From: JAVJUV01 sp047314965
Lineage (GTDB): Bacteria; Pseudomonadota; Alphaproteobacteria; Rhodobacterales; Rhodobacteraceae
Assembly: GCF_047314965.1 (NCBI RefSeq)
Contig: NZ_JBLBVK010000058.1
Span: 62,001-126,000, forward strand
Direction of reading: 5' to 3'
DNA length: 64,000 nt
Positions within the stretch are counted from its first letter, which is position 1, and each line of letters starts with the position of its first letter. The translations under genes and the position numbers were made by a program. The notes under the pieces were generated by a model. It ran no database searches. It was given only the letters and a program-made list of their open reading frames with translations, and was not told where the DNA came from. Positions 6,835 to 14,915 of the stretch are shown here, one piece after another.

Positions 6835-9252
6835 TCAGCCGTGCAGGCCAAGATTGTTGGCAGTTTTCCAGATCCGCCAGTGGTCATGCGGCATGTGGCT
6901 TTGTCTCAGGCCGAATGCGCGGAAGGCATCATGCACCGCGTTCGAGAAAGCCGGCACACCGCCAACGTTCGGGCTTTCGCCGACACCCTTGGCGCCGATC
7001 GGGTGATGCGGCGAGGGCGTGACCGTATGGTCGGTGGTGTAGTTCGGCGTTTCCCATGCTGTTGGAAGGAAAAAGTCCATCAGCGTGCCGGTCTTCACGT
7101 TGCCTTGCTCGTCATATGCGATCTCCTGGCCCATGGCGATCGCCAGTGCCTCGGTCAGTCCTCCATGGACCTGGCCTTCGATGATCATGGGGTTGATGCG
7201 GGTTCCGCAATCGTCCAGCGCATAGAACTGACGAATCTCGTGCTCTCCTGTATCCACGTCGATCTCCATGACGCAGATATAGGCCCCGAACGGGTAGGTC
7301 ATGTTTGGCGGATCGTAGTAGCTGACCGCTTCCAGACCCGGTTCAAGCCCCGGGATCGCCTGGTTATAGGCAGCAAACGCGATTTCCTTCATCGTCTTGA
7401 AACGCTCAGGCGCACCCTTGACAACGAACCGGTCGACGTCGAATTCGACATCGTCGTCGTGTACCTCAAGAAGGTAGGCGGCGATCATCTGCGCTTTCGC
7501 CCTGATCTTGCGGCCGGCCATGGCAGTCGCGGCGCCCGCAACAGGCGTCGACCGCGAACCGTATGTGCCAAGACCGTACGGCGCTGTGTCCGTGTCGCCT
7601 TCCTCGATGGTGATCGAGTCTGCGGGAAGGCCGATCTCGGTGGCAAGGATTTGCGCGAATGTCGTGGCGTGTCCCTGTCCCTGCGAGATCGTGCCAAGGC
7701 GCGCAATGGCCGAGCCGGTGGGGTGGATACGGATCTCGCAGCTGTCGAACATGCCAAGTCCGAGAATATCGCAGTTCTTCACCGGCCCGGCGCCTACGAT
7801 TTCCGTGAAGTGCGTCAGGCCAATTCCCAGAAGCTTGCGGGTTTCTCCCCGCTTGAACGCCTCGACCCGTTCAGCCTGCTCCTTGCGAAGCCCTTCGTAG
7901 TCGACGGCCTTCAGTGCCTTGTCCCAGGCCGTGTGGTAGTCACCGGAGTCGTATTCCCACCCCAGCGCGGACTGGTACGGGAACTGGTCGGCCCGGATGA
8001 AGTTGATGCGGCGCAGTTCTGCTGCGTCCATGTTCAGTTCGATGGCCAGCAACTCGATCATCCGCTCGATGAAATAAGCCGCCTCCGTCACGCGGAACGA
8101 GCAGCGATAGGCCACGCCGCCCGGCGCCTTGTTGGTGTAGACCCCGTCGACGGCCAGATAAGCGGTCGGGATGTCATAGGAGCCGGTGCAGATGTTCATG
8201 AACCCAGCCGGGAACTTCGTGGGGTCGGCGCAGGCGTCGAACCCGCCGTGGTCGGCGGTGGTATGGCACCAGAGACCGGTGATCTTGCCCTCTTTGGTGG
8301 CGGCGATCTTGCCCTTCATCCAGTAATCGCGGGCGAAGGCGGTGGTCATCAGGTTGTCCATCCGGTCCTCGATCCACTTGACAGGCTTGCCCGTGACGAT
8401 CGAAGCCACAACCGAGCAGACATAACCGGGATAGGCGCCAACCTTGTTGCCGAAACCGCCTCCGATGTCAGGGCTGATGACCCGGATATTGTGCTCTTCA
8501 ATCCCCGAGATCAGAGAGACCACCGTGCGGATCGCGTGCGGCGCTTGGAAGGTGCCCCAGAGCGTGAGCTTGCCGTTGACCTTGTCCATCGAGGCGACGC
8601 AGCCGCAGGTCTCAAGCGGACAGGGATGTGTACGGTGATAATAGATCATCTCCTCGGCGACCACGTCTGCCTCGCCCAGTACCTGCTCGGTCGCCTCCTT
8701 GTCGCCGACTTCCCAGGTGAAGATGTGGTTGTGGTGCTTCCGCGGCCCATGCGCGCCGTGCGCGGCGGGATCGAGGTCCTCACGCAGAACGACGTCCGAT
8801 TTCAGGGACTCGAAAGGATCGGTGATGACGGGAAGCTCTTCGTATTCGACCATGATGGCTTCCACGCCATCGGCGGCGGCATAGCGATCCTTTGCTACGA
8901 CGAAGGCCACTTCCTGTCCCTGGAACAGCACCTTGCCATCAGCAAGGACCATTTGCTTGTCGCCGGCCAGGGTCGGCATCCAGTGCAGGCCAAGCGGCGC
9001 CAGGTCCTTGGCAGTGAGGACGGCAAGAACGCCGGGAACCTTCAACGCGGCTTCGGTGTCGATGCTCTTGATCCGGGCATGTGCATAAGGGGAGCGGACG
9101 AAATCGCCCGACAGCATACCGTCGAGCTTGATGTCGTCGACATAGTTGCCCTTGCCTTGGGTGAACCTTGCATCTTCTACGCGCTTGCGCTTGCAGCCCA
9201 TGCCGCCAAGCGCGGCAACGCGTTCTTCGCGGTTTGTCACTTCGTCCTTCAT
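6835..9252 (-). CDS. coxL: CoxL, form I aerobic carbon monoxide dehydrogenase large subunit
   Basis: 805 residues. This catalytic subunit of CO dehydrogenase (CO + H2O to CO2 + 2 e- + 2 H+) binds molybdopterin cytosine dinucleotide and the Cu-S-Mo cluster. The form I signature AYRCSFR is present, with the copper-ligand Cys at residue 384 (codon 8103-8101). The form II variant would read AYRGAGR. The N-terminus RVAALGGMGCKRKRVEDARF and the stretch DIGGGFGNKVGAYPGY are typical of genuine CoxL. I chose the ATG at 9252 because it overlaps the coxS stop (ATGA, 9249-9252) and gives the family N-terminus; an upstream extension would overrun coxS. It functions as an (LMS)2 complex. Confidence 0.97.
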   Translation of the reverse strand: MKDEVTNREERVAALGGMGCKRKRVEDARFTQGKGNYVDDIKLDGMLSGDFVRSPYAHARIKSIDTEAALKVPGVLAVLTAKDLAPLGLHWMPTLAGDKQMVLADGKVLFQGQEVAFVVAKDRYAAADGVEAIMVEYEELPVITDPFESLKSDVVLREDLDPAAHGAHGPRKHHNHIFTWEVGDKEATEQVLGEADVVAEEMIYYHRTHPCPLETCGCVASMDKVNGKLTLWGTFQAPHAIRTVVSLISGIEEHNIRVISPDIGGGFGNKVGAYPGYVCSVVASIVTGKPVKWIEDRMDNLMTTAFARDYWMKGKIAATKEGKITGLWCHTTADHGGFDACADPTKFPAGFMNICTGSYDIPTAYLAVDGVYTNKAPGGVAYRCSFRVTEAAYFIERMIELLAIELNMDAAELRRINFIRADQFPYQSALGWEYDSGDYHTAWDKALKAVDYEGLRKEQAERVEAFKRGETRKLLGIGLTHFTEIVGAGPVKNCDILGLGMFDSCEIRIHPTGSAIARLGTISQGQGHATTFAQILATEIGLPADSITIEEGDTDTAPYGLGTYGSRSTPVAGAATAMAGRKIRAKAQMIAAYLLEVHDDDVEFDVDRFVVKGAPERFKTMKEIAFAAYNQAIPGLEPGLEAVSYYDPPNMTYPFGAYICVMEIDVDTGEHEIRQFYALDDCGTRINPMIIEGQVHGGLTEALAIAMGQEIAYDEQGNVKTGTLMDFFLPTAWETPNYTTDHTVTPSPHHPIGAKGVGESPNVGGVPAFSNAVHDAFRAFGLRQSHMPHDHWRIWKTANNLGLHG

Positions 9253-9743
9253 TCGGCGGCCTCCTTTGCAGCATTCATCTCGGCCGCAGCGGCGAGGATG
9301 GATTTGACGATGTTCTGATAGCCCGTGCAGCGGCAAAGATTGCCAGCCATGCCGAAGCGGACTTCTTCCTCGGTCGGGTTCGGATTCTCTTCAAGCAGCT
9401 TTGCCGCCCGCGTGATCATCCCGGGAGTGCAATAGCCGCACTGCAGGCCATGGTGCTCGCGGAACGCCTCCTGCAGCGGGTGAAGCGCGTCGGGGTTGCC
9501 GAGGCCCTCGATCGTTGTGATCTCGGCCCCGTCCGCCTGTGCGACGAACATGGTGCAGGACTTGACCGACTTCCCGTTTACCGTGACGGTGCAGGCACCA
9601 CAGTGCGAGGTCTCGCAGCCGATGTGCGGCCCGGTCAGGTTAAGACGTTCGCGGAGCGTGTAGATCAGAAGCTCACGCGGTTCGGCCAGGAATTCCTCTT
9701 CATTCCCGTTCACCGTCAGCTTGATATGCATCTTCTTGGACAT
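9249..9743 (-). CDS. coxS: CoxS, CO dehydrogenase small [2Fe-2S] subunit
   Basis: 164 residues with two [2Fe-2S] centres. The N-terminal ferredoxin-type cluster uses Cys43, 48, 51 and 63 (GCETSHCGACTVTVNG). The helical C-terminal cluster uses Cys102/105 (QCGYCTPGM) and Cys137/139 (NLCRCTGYQNIV). It passes electrons from the Mo-Cu site in CoxL to FAD in CoxM. The ATG at 9743 is supported by GGAGG six nt upstream and by the family start MSKKMHIKLTVNG. The gene follows coxM by 11 nt and overlaps coxL by 4 nt. Confidence 0.97.
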   Translation of the reverse strand: MSKKMHIKLTVNGNEEEFLAEPRELLIYTLRERLNLTGPHIGCETSHCGACTVTVNGKSVKSCTMFVAQADGAEITTIEGLGNPDALHPLQEAFREHHGLQCGYCTPGMITRAAKLLEENPNPTEEEVRFGMAGNLCRCTGYQNIVKSILAAAAEMNAAKEAAE

Positions 9744-9754
9744 TTTTTCCTCCC

Positions 9755-10609
9755 TCATGCACGCGACCAGGCGCGCTCGATGGCGCGGGACAGGACTATG
9801 CCGGCCACATGGCGCTTGAACGCCACTGGCCCGCGATTGTCTTCGGTGGGGTCGATATCTCCCAGCATGGCCTCCACTGCGGCCTTGATCGCGGCACCGT
9901 CCACCGACGTTCCGGTCAGGGCTGCACCCGCCGCCTCTGACCAGACCGGCGTGTCGCTGAGGTTCGTCATGGCGATCGACGCGGCGGAGCATGTGCCGCC
10001 GTCCTTCGACAGCTGAACCGCCGCCGCCGCGGTGGCATAGTCACCGATCTTGCGCTTCTGTTTCACATAGGCGTAGCCACCAATGGGGGCTGCGAAGCTG
10101 ACCGATGTCAGAACCTCGTCATCCGCGCGGTCCGTGGTGTATGCGGCCTCGTAGAAGTCCCTTGCAGATACGGTTCGTTCGCCTTCGGGTCCGACCAGCG
10201 TGTACGAGGCGTCAAGGCACTGCATCAGGCCGGGCATGTCGTTGCCCGGATCGCCATTGGCGACGTTTCCCCCCACTGTTCCCATGTAGCGCACCTGCGG
10301 ATCGGCGATTTGGAGAGCGGCCTCACGCAGAATTGGTGCCGCTTCGGCCAGAACGCCATGCGAGATGATGTCGGCTTGCGTGGTCATGGCGCCAATGGTG
10401 ACCAGACCGCCTGCCACCTCGATGCCGTTCAGCCCTGCGATGTCCTGCAGGTCGATCAGATGAGGCACTTCGGCCATTCTGAGCTTCATCATCGGGATCA
10501 GGCTATGACCGCCCGCCAATACCCTGGCGTCGTCGCCGTGCTCCTCCAATAGCGCAATCGCGCCTGCGATATCCTTTGGCCGATGATATTCGAACGCCGC
10601 TGGTATCAT
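9755..10609 (-). CDS. coxM: CoxM, CO dehydrogenase medium FAD subunit
   Basis: 284 residues of the FAD-binding molybdopterin dehydrogenase family. FAD motifs are AGGHSL at residues 32-37 and TVGG at 111-114, at the same positions as in characterised CoxM. The C-terminal CO_deh_flav_C domain follows from about residue 175. It takes electrons from CoxS and passes them to the quinone pool. The start at ATG 10609 has a strong GGAGGAG ribosome site. The 123 bp upstream, to the end of coxC, contain four spaced direct repeats likely to be the operon's regulator-binding site. Confidence 0.97.
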   Translation of the reverse strand: MIPAAFEYHRPKDIAGAIALLEEHGDDARVLAGGHSLIPMMKLRMAEVPHLIDLQDIAGLNGIEVAGGLVTIGAMTTQADIISHGVLAEAAPILREAALQIADPQVRYMGTVGGNVANGDPGNDMPGLMQCLDASYTLVGPEGERTVSARDFYEAAYTTDRADDEVLTSVSFAAPIGGYAYVKQKRKIGDYATAAAAVQLSKDGGTCSAASIAMTNLSDTPVWSEAAGAALTGTSVDGAAIKAAVEAMLGDIDPTEDNRGPVAFKRHVAGIVLSRAIERAWSRA

Positions 10610-10666
10610 GCTTCTCCTCCCCGATAAGCAAAACTCTGGCGCACCATCTCCAGCATGCGACGGCAT

Positions 10667-10734
10667 ACGAATTCTTCAAAAATCGCATGAAATTCTGGCG
10701 ATTTTCACGAGATGCGCCGTTGGGCGCACGAATT
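10667..10734 (-). promoter_or_regulatory. Four direct repeats upstream of coxM, candidate LytTR operator
   Basis: Read on the minus strand, AATTCGTGCG (from 10734), ATCTCGTGAA (from 10713), ATTTCATGCG (from 10693) and AATTCGTATG (from 10673) recur at steps of 21, 20 and 20 bp. The consensus is roughly A(A/T)(T/C)TC(G/A)TG. Spacing of two helical turns places all copies on one face of DNA. LytTR DNA-binding domains are known to recognise direct repeats spaced about two turns, and a LytTR regulator is encoded immediately upstream. The last copy ends about 58 nt before the coxM ATG, and a weak -10-like TTTTGCTTAT lies in between. The first copy overlaps the end of coxC. Confidence 0.6.
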
Positions 10735-11875
10735 ACGCCGGCTCGGTACCCAGCGCGACTTCGACCGCCTTCAGTTTCGAGCGGCTGACGGGAACGTCAG
10801 GAAGATTCCCGGACGTGAAACGGCAACGCCCGGCGTCCTTGCGCCGCACGAAGGTCGAGACCTTTCCGGGATTGATCAGGTAGCTGCGATGAACCTGCAG
10901 GAAACCGCTCGGTTCCAGCCGCTTGCGCGCCTCGGTGACAGACCAGACGCAGAAGAGCCGGTCTTTGTCGGTGTAGACCTGCGTATAATGCCCATCCGCC
11001 CGGATGAAGTTCACATCGGACAACGGAAGAAAGACCTTCTCGCCACTCTTTTCGCAGGGAACGCGCACAACTTCGGCGATCTTCGGCTGGGCAACCTCGC
11101 GTGTTGCGAGTTGCACCGGGGGAGGGGCTTCTTCGACAGTACTCGAAGCGGCAGCGCTGGTTGGGACGATGAATGTCACGCCAACCCAAAGGAACGAGCT
11201 GAAGATCACGAAACTCGCCAGGATGACACCGATGGCCAGAAACTCGTTGCTCATCACCGGTCCGATTTCCGAGAAACTGGGAAGTTCCACGAAACGCGTT
11301 CCGGCTATGGCCACGAAGTGAACGGCAAAGACGGCGACGCCGAAACACAGTGTACCAAGCAGGATGTTCCTCGGACGCCTGTTGCCGTAGGCGACCCAGA
11401 ACGCCGCGACGCAAAGAACCAGCGCCGCCAGCACAGCCAGAAGTATGCCACCCGGCGTGTAAACCGCGCGACAAAGTTCAAGGCCGGCCATCCCCAGATA
11501 GTGCATCACCAGTATCCCCACTGCGACAAGGGCGCCCGCGCCGACGATGCTTGCCGGTGTTCGTTTCACGAAGTGAAGAAGGGTGAGAGCGACGCTCACG
11601 ATCAGGATCGCCACAAGCGCCGACGCCAGCGTCACCGCCGCATCATAGTAGAACGGGATCGGCAGTTGCAGGCCAAGCATGGCAACGAAATGCATGGACC
11701 ATATGCCGCCGCCGAGCGCCAGTGATGCAAGCGCGATCGCCAGCTTCCTTTGGCGGACAGTCCTCTGCGACAGGTCCTGCGTCAAAGTCAGGCCGGTGAA
11801 GCCTGCGACGAGAGCAACGACAAGCGAGGCTGCAACGAGCCAGAGGTTGTGACTGACGACGAGGAATTCCATCAT
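10733..11875 (-). CDS. coxC: CoxC-like MHYT membrane sensor with LytTR DNA-binding domain
   Basis: About 380 residues. The N-terminal 230 carry six or seven membrane helices with MHYT-type motifs (WSMHFVAMLG, LVMHYLGMAG, FAVHFVAIAG). The His and Met are proposed to bind metal near the outer membrane face and could sense CO, O2 or NO. The C-terminal 100 residues form a LytTR domain (FLPLSDVNFIRADGHYTQVY, then FLQVHRSYLINPGKV). CoxC and CoxH of A. carboxidovorans share this architecture, and coxC lies just upstream of coxM there too, so this is the likely operon regulator. A more upstream TTG (11887) is possible, but ATG 11875 or 11872 fits better. No clear ribosome site is visible. Confidence 0.85.
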   Translation of the reverse strand: MMEFLVVSHNLWLVAASLVVALVAGFTGLTLTQDLSQRTVRQRKLAIALASLALGGGIWSMHFVAMLGLQLPIPFYYDAAVTLASALVAILIVSVALTLLHFVKRTPASIVGAGALVAVGILVMHYLGMAGLELCRAVYTPGGILLAVLAALVLCVAAFWVAYGNRRPRNILLGTLCFGVAVFAVHFVAIAGTRFVELPSFSEIGPVMSNEFLAIGVILASFVIFSSFLWVGVTFIVPTSAAASSTVEEAPPPVQLATREVAQPKIAEVVRVPCEKSGEKVFLPLSDVNFIRADGHYTQVYTDKDRLFCVWSVTEARKRLEPSGFLQVHRSYLINPGKVSTFVRRKDAGRCRFTSGNLPDVPVSRSKLKAVEVALGTEPA

Positions 11876-12249
11876 GAAACGATGCAAGACAGCAGAAGTG
11901 GAGGCAACGGTATTATTTTCGGTGCTATTCGAGCAAGGGCACGGTGCTTGCCTTCACCTTCACCTTCGCCTTCACCTTCACCTTCACCGTGCGCCCGCGA
12001 CTATTGATTTGGAGGGTGCCGGGATACGCGTCCCCGAATTCGTTTGGAGCGCCGAATGGTCGAACAGGGCTATTTCCCGGTTGGTTTCGCTTACTTCCCA
12101 CGGTGGCTGTGCCAGAACCCATTGAGACCTTTGGTTCCGACTGCTGCGGCACCGGAGCGATAGGCATTTCAGCCTCCGTAACTTGTTTCCGTTGAAGGTC
12201 CCGAATTGGATTCGTCTTTCGAACCTTGCCGCACCAGTGTTCAGCGGGC
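11876..12249. other. 374-bp intergenic region with a hexamer repeat
   Basis: This lies between coxC and the methyltransferase, both on the minus strand, and should contain the coxC promoter. The most obvious structure is a hexamer array inside an inverted repeat (11939-11992). A 119-codon minus-strand reading across the region ends in a Val-Lys repeat made by the hexamers; it overlaps the methyltransferase stop and has no recognisable domain, so I do not call it a gene. No rho-independent terminator is seen. Confidence 0.5.
11939..11992. repeat. Six-unit CCTTCA hexamer array bracketed by an 8-bp inverted repeat
   Basis: Six tandem hexamers (CCTTCA x2, CCTTCG, CCTTCA x3) occupy 11951-11986. 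They are framed by GCACGGTG at 11939-11946 and its exact complement CACCGTGC at 11985-11992, so a single strand could fold into a stem with the repeat in the loop. Such tracts change unit number by slippage. The location upstream of coxC would allow copy-number effects on expression, but no such effect is shown by the sequence. Confidence 0.8.
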
Positions 12250-13071
12250 TTATGCGGCTTTTCGACCCCAGGTTTGGAAGACACGGGGAGTGCTCATGGA
12301 AACGTTGCGATCCCTGGCCGCAGCTATCAACTCCGCTTCGATTCTGTCTACGTCATCCTGCGTCGCGAGACCTGCTTCGACGGCGCGCCCGGCAATGCCC
12401 TGCAAGGTGAGTGGTGATATCATCTTCACTTCGCCTGTAACCCCCGCAGGTTGGTGAACCTGCATCCCGATGTCGGCAAAACCGGCCTGCCGGAGCATGC
12501 CGGGCAATCTCGGACCGATATTCGCATCGCCCCCGGTCGTCGCGGCCAGCGCAGTGTAGAGTTTGACATAGTCGTCCATCGCCCGAGAAGTGGGATAGGT
12601 GAAATGCGATGAGAACTCGACATCCTCAACAATCACCAGGCCGCCCGGACGCAGCATGCCATGCATCCCTGAGAGAGCCTTCATCGGATCCGCCAGGTGG
12701 CTCAGCACGAAGCGGGCATAAACGACGTCGAATGTCTCATCGGGCTCCAGATCGTAGACGCTCTCCGCGCGAAAGTTCAGGTTCGAAATGCCTGCATCAG
12801 CAGCTTCCTGCGCGGCCATCTCCACTTTGACCGGATCGAAATCAATCCCGGTCACGCGCCCATCAGTCCCGACACGACGGGCAAGCAACTGTGATACGTC
12901 GCCGCCGCCGCATCCGACATCAAGGCATGTCATGCCCAGGGTCACGCCTGCGACCTTGAAGAGATGACTCGTTCCCTCTTCCATGATGCGGGCTAGAACC
13001 CGCAAGCGTTCGCGCCCGGTCTTGCCATGGGCAAGAACGTATCGGTTCAAATCGGCTTCGCCATTGCTCAT
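12250..13071 (-). CDS. Class I SAM-dependent methyltransferase
   Basis: 273 residues. The Rossmann motif I is CLDVGCGGGDVSQLLA, motif II the acidic GIDFDPVKVEMA, and motif IV/post-IV FDVVYARFVLSHLADP, as in UbiE/Methyltransf_31 relatives. Substrate is not predictable; small-molecule or lipid methylation is likely. It is a monocistron transcribed away from the Tol-Pal operon, with 160 bp between the divergent starts. The C-terminal 90 residues (QPAGVTGEVKMISPLTL..) are the lid region seen in these enzymes. Confidence 0.82.
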   Translation of the reverse strand: MSNGEADLNRYVLAHGKTGRERLRVLARIMEEGTSHLFKVAGVTLGMTCLDVGCGGGDVSQLLARRVGTDGRVTGIDFDPVKVEMAAQEAADAGISNLNFRAESVYDLEPDETFDVVYARFVLSHLADPMKALSGMHGMLRPGGLVIVEDVEFSSHFTYPTSRAMDDYVKLYTALAATTGGDANIGPRLPGMLRQAGFADIGMQVHQPAGVTGEVKMISPLTLQGIAGRAVEAGLATQDDVDRIEAELIAAARDRNVSMSTPRVFQTWGRKAA

Positions 13072-13231
13072 GCGTCAAGACCCCGACATTCGCGTTCAAC
13101 GAACCAGCTTGCCCGACGGGTATAACTGGGTCACAGAGCGATTGCCAAAGAAAGCCACCTGCATCGGCAACTTGCGCAAGAGTCCGATCCGGTCTCTGGA
13201 CCTTTTCCTTTGTGCGGGTCATCGTCCCGGC

Positions 13232-13621
13232 ATGGCTCACCGTTTCGACATCCGCGTGTACTACGAAGACACCGATCTTGCGGGCATCGTCTACTATGCC
13301 AATTACCTCAAGTTCATCGAGCGTGCGCGCACCGAGTGGGTCCGCGGGCTGGGGATCGATCAGGCGAAACTGAAGGCGGAAGAGGGCATTGTCTTTGCCG
13401 TGCGGCGCGTCGAGGCGAATTATCTTTCACCCGCTCGGTTCGATGATGTGCTGACGGTCGAGACCGAGATCGGTGAACTGACCGGAGCACGCATCACACT
13501 GTCTCAGGTCGTGAAGCGTGACGGCGAACGTCTCTTCGAAGCCATGGTGATGCTCGTTGCCCTGACCGAGGCCGGTCGGCCTGCACGTCTCCCGGCGGAT
13601 GTTCGCCGAAGGATGGGCTGA
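13232..13621 (+). CDS. ybgC: YbgC, acyl-CoA thioesterase of the Tol-Pal locus
   Basis: 129 residues of the 4-hydroxybenzoyl-CoA thioesterase hotdog family. The signature VYYEDTDLAGIVYYANYLKF holds the catalytic Asp (DTDLAG) and the helix motif. YbgC is commonly the first gene of tol-pal operons and acts on acyl-CoA or acyl carrier protein thioesters linked to phospholipid metabolism. The ATG at 13232 gives the family N-terminus MAHRFDIRVYYED; its ribosome site is weak. It lies 118 nt upstream of tolQ. Confidence 0.93.
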   Translation: MAHRFDIRVYYEDTDLAGIVYYANYLKFIERARTEWVRGLGIDQAKLKAEEGIVFAVRRVEANYLSPARFDDVLTVETEIGELTGARITLSQVVKRDGERLFEAMVMLVALTEAGRPARLPADVRRRMG

Positions 13622-13739
13622 GGCAAGGCGCCGCTCCGCCCGCACGCGCTTGTTATGGCATATCCGCTTGCGCTCATGTAATCTGCCCCCAATTCAGGCT
13701 CGCGAAGACAAAAGACGGGCCGGCAAAGAGAGCAGACAT

Positions 13740-14438
13740 ATGGAAACGGAAACACTTGCGCTGGCGCAGGAGATTGATTTCTCCATGTGGGCGCTGTTCG
13801 CGCGTGCAACGATTACAGTGAAGCTGGTGATGATCCTGCTGATCATTTCCTCGTTCTGGGGATGGGCGGTCATTATCAACAAGCATCGGCTCTACAAAAG
13901 GGCGCGCCGCGAGTCCGAGGATTTCGAGGAAGCGTTCTGGTCCGGCGAGCCGCTCGATACGCTATACGAGCAGATCGGGCCGACCCCGGACGGGCCTGCT
14001 CAAAGGATATTCGCGGCAGGCATGACCGAATGGCGGCGCTCGCACCGCAGAGACGGCGGGCTGATCGCCGGAGCCGCTGCGCGGATCGACCGGTCGATGG
14101 ATGTTGCGATCGCCAAGGAAAGCGAAGCGCTTGAACGGGGCCTGCCGCTTCTCGCGACCATCGGATCGACAGCGCCTTTCGTGGGGCTTTTCGGGACGGT
14201 CTGGGGTATCATGCACGCCTTCATCGAAATCGCGGAGCAGCAGAACACGAACCTCGCTGTCGTCGCGCCCGGCATCGCAGAGGCCCTTCTGGCCACGGGT
14301 CTTGGCCTCCTGGCGGCGATCCCGGCGGTGGTGTTCTACAACAAGCTTTCCGCCGACAGCGAGCGGATCATCGGCGGCTATGAAAGCTTCGCCGACGAGT
14401 TCTCGACCATCCTGTCCCGCCAGCTGGACGCAGCCTGA
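13740..14438 (+). CDS. tolQ: TolQ, inner-membrane proton-channel subunit of Tol-Pal
   Basis: 232 residues, MotA/TolQ/ExbB family, with three membrane helices: about residues 20-42 (VKLVMILLIISSFWGWAVII), 130-152 and 170-192. The conserved region TIGSTAPFVGLFGTVWGIMH is diagnostic. With TolR it converts proton motive force into movement of TolA, keeping the outer membrane invaginated at division. Start ATG 13740 has AAGAGAG upstream. The TGA overlaps the tolR ATG by one base. Confidence 0.96.
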   Translation: METETLALAQEIDFSMWALFARATITVKLVMILLIISSFWGWAVIINKHRLYKRARRESEDFEEAFWSGEPLDTLYEQIGPTPDGPAQRIFAAGMTEWRRSHRRDGGLIAGAAARIDRSMDVAIAKESEALERGLPLLATIGSTAPFVGLFGTVWGIMHAFIEIAEQQNTNLAVVAPGIAEALLATGLGLLAAIPAVVFYNKLSADSERIIGGYESFADEFSTILSRQLDAA

Positions 14439-14908
14439 TGGGGGCCGGTGTCATTCAGTCCGATGGCGGTGGCTCACGCCGCCGCAGGCGCGGTCGGAAA
14501 CGGCCGATGTCCGAGATCAACGTCACGCCCTTCGTGGACGTGATGCTCGTGCTTCTGATCATCTTCATGGTGGCCGCGCCTCTGCTGACGGTCGGCGTCG
14601 AAGTCGATATGCCCGACACCGCGGCACAGCCGTTGCCGAACGAGCAGGAAGAACCGCTCGCCGTGACGATGACCGCTGACGGGCGCATCACGATCATGGA
14701 AACCGAGGTATCTCCGGGCGAGATCGTACCGCGCCTTCAGTCGATCCTGAGCGAACGGACGTCGAACAAGATCTTCATCCGAGCTGACGGCGCGCTGCCC
14801 TATGGCAATGTCGCCGAACTGATGGGCGCCCTGAATGCCGCTGGTCTGACGAACCTCGTCTTCGTGACCGATGCGGGCGGGCCAAGGTTCGGCGGCGGAA
14901 GCGAGTAG
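14438..14908 (+). CDS. tolR: TolR, proton-channel subunit of Tol-Pal
   Basis: 156 residues, ExbD/TolR family. A basic cytoplasmic tail (RRRRRGRKRP) precedes MSEINVTPFVDVMLVLLIIF, in which the Asp of FVDVML is the proton-binding residue of the single membrane helix (about residues 30-52). The periplasmic domain is the rest. The ATG shares a base with the tolQ stop (TGATG). It forms the TolQ5R2 stator. Confidence 0.96.
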   Translation: MGAGVIQSDGGGSRRRRRGRKRPMSEINVTPFVDVMLVLLIIFMVAAPLLTVGVEVDMPDTAAQPLPNEQEEPLAVTMTADGRITIMETEVSPGEIVPRLQSILSERTSNKIFIRADGALPYGNVAELMGALNAAGLTNLVFVTDAGGPRFGGGSE

Positions 14909-14915
14909 GTCCGAA

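Noticed and set aside
6712..9318. 868-codon open frame on the plus strand opposite coxL
   Set aside because: It mirrors coxL, which has full family motifs; long antisense frames are expected in GC-rich coding DNA with strong third-position bias.
11925..12284. 119-codon minus-strand ORF ending in a Val-Lys repeat
   Set aside because: It overlaps the methyltransferase stop, has no domain, and its tail is simply the hexamer repeat in translation.
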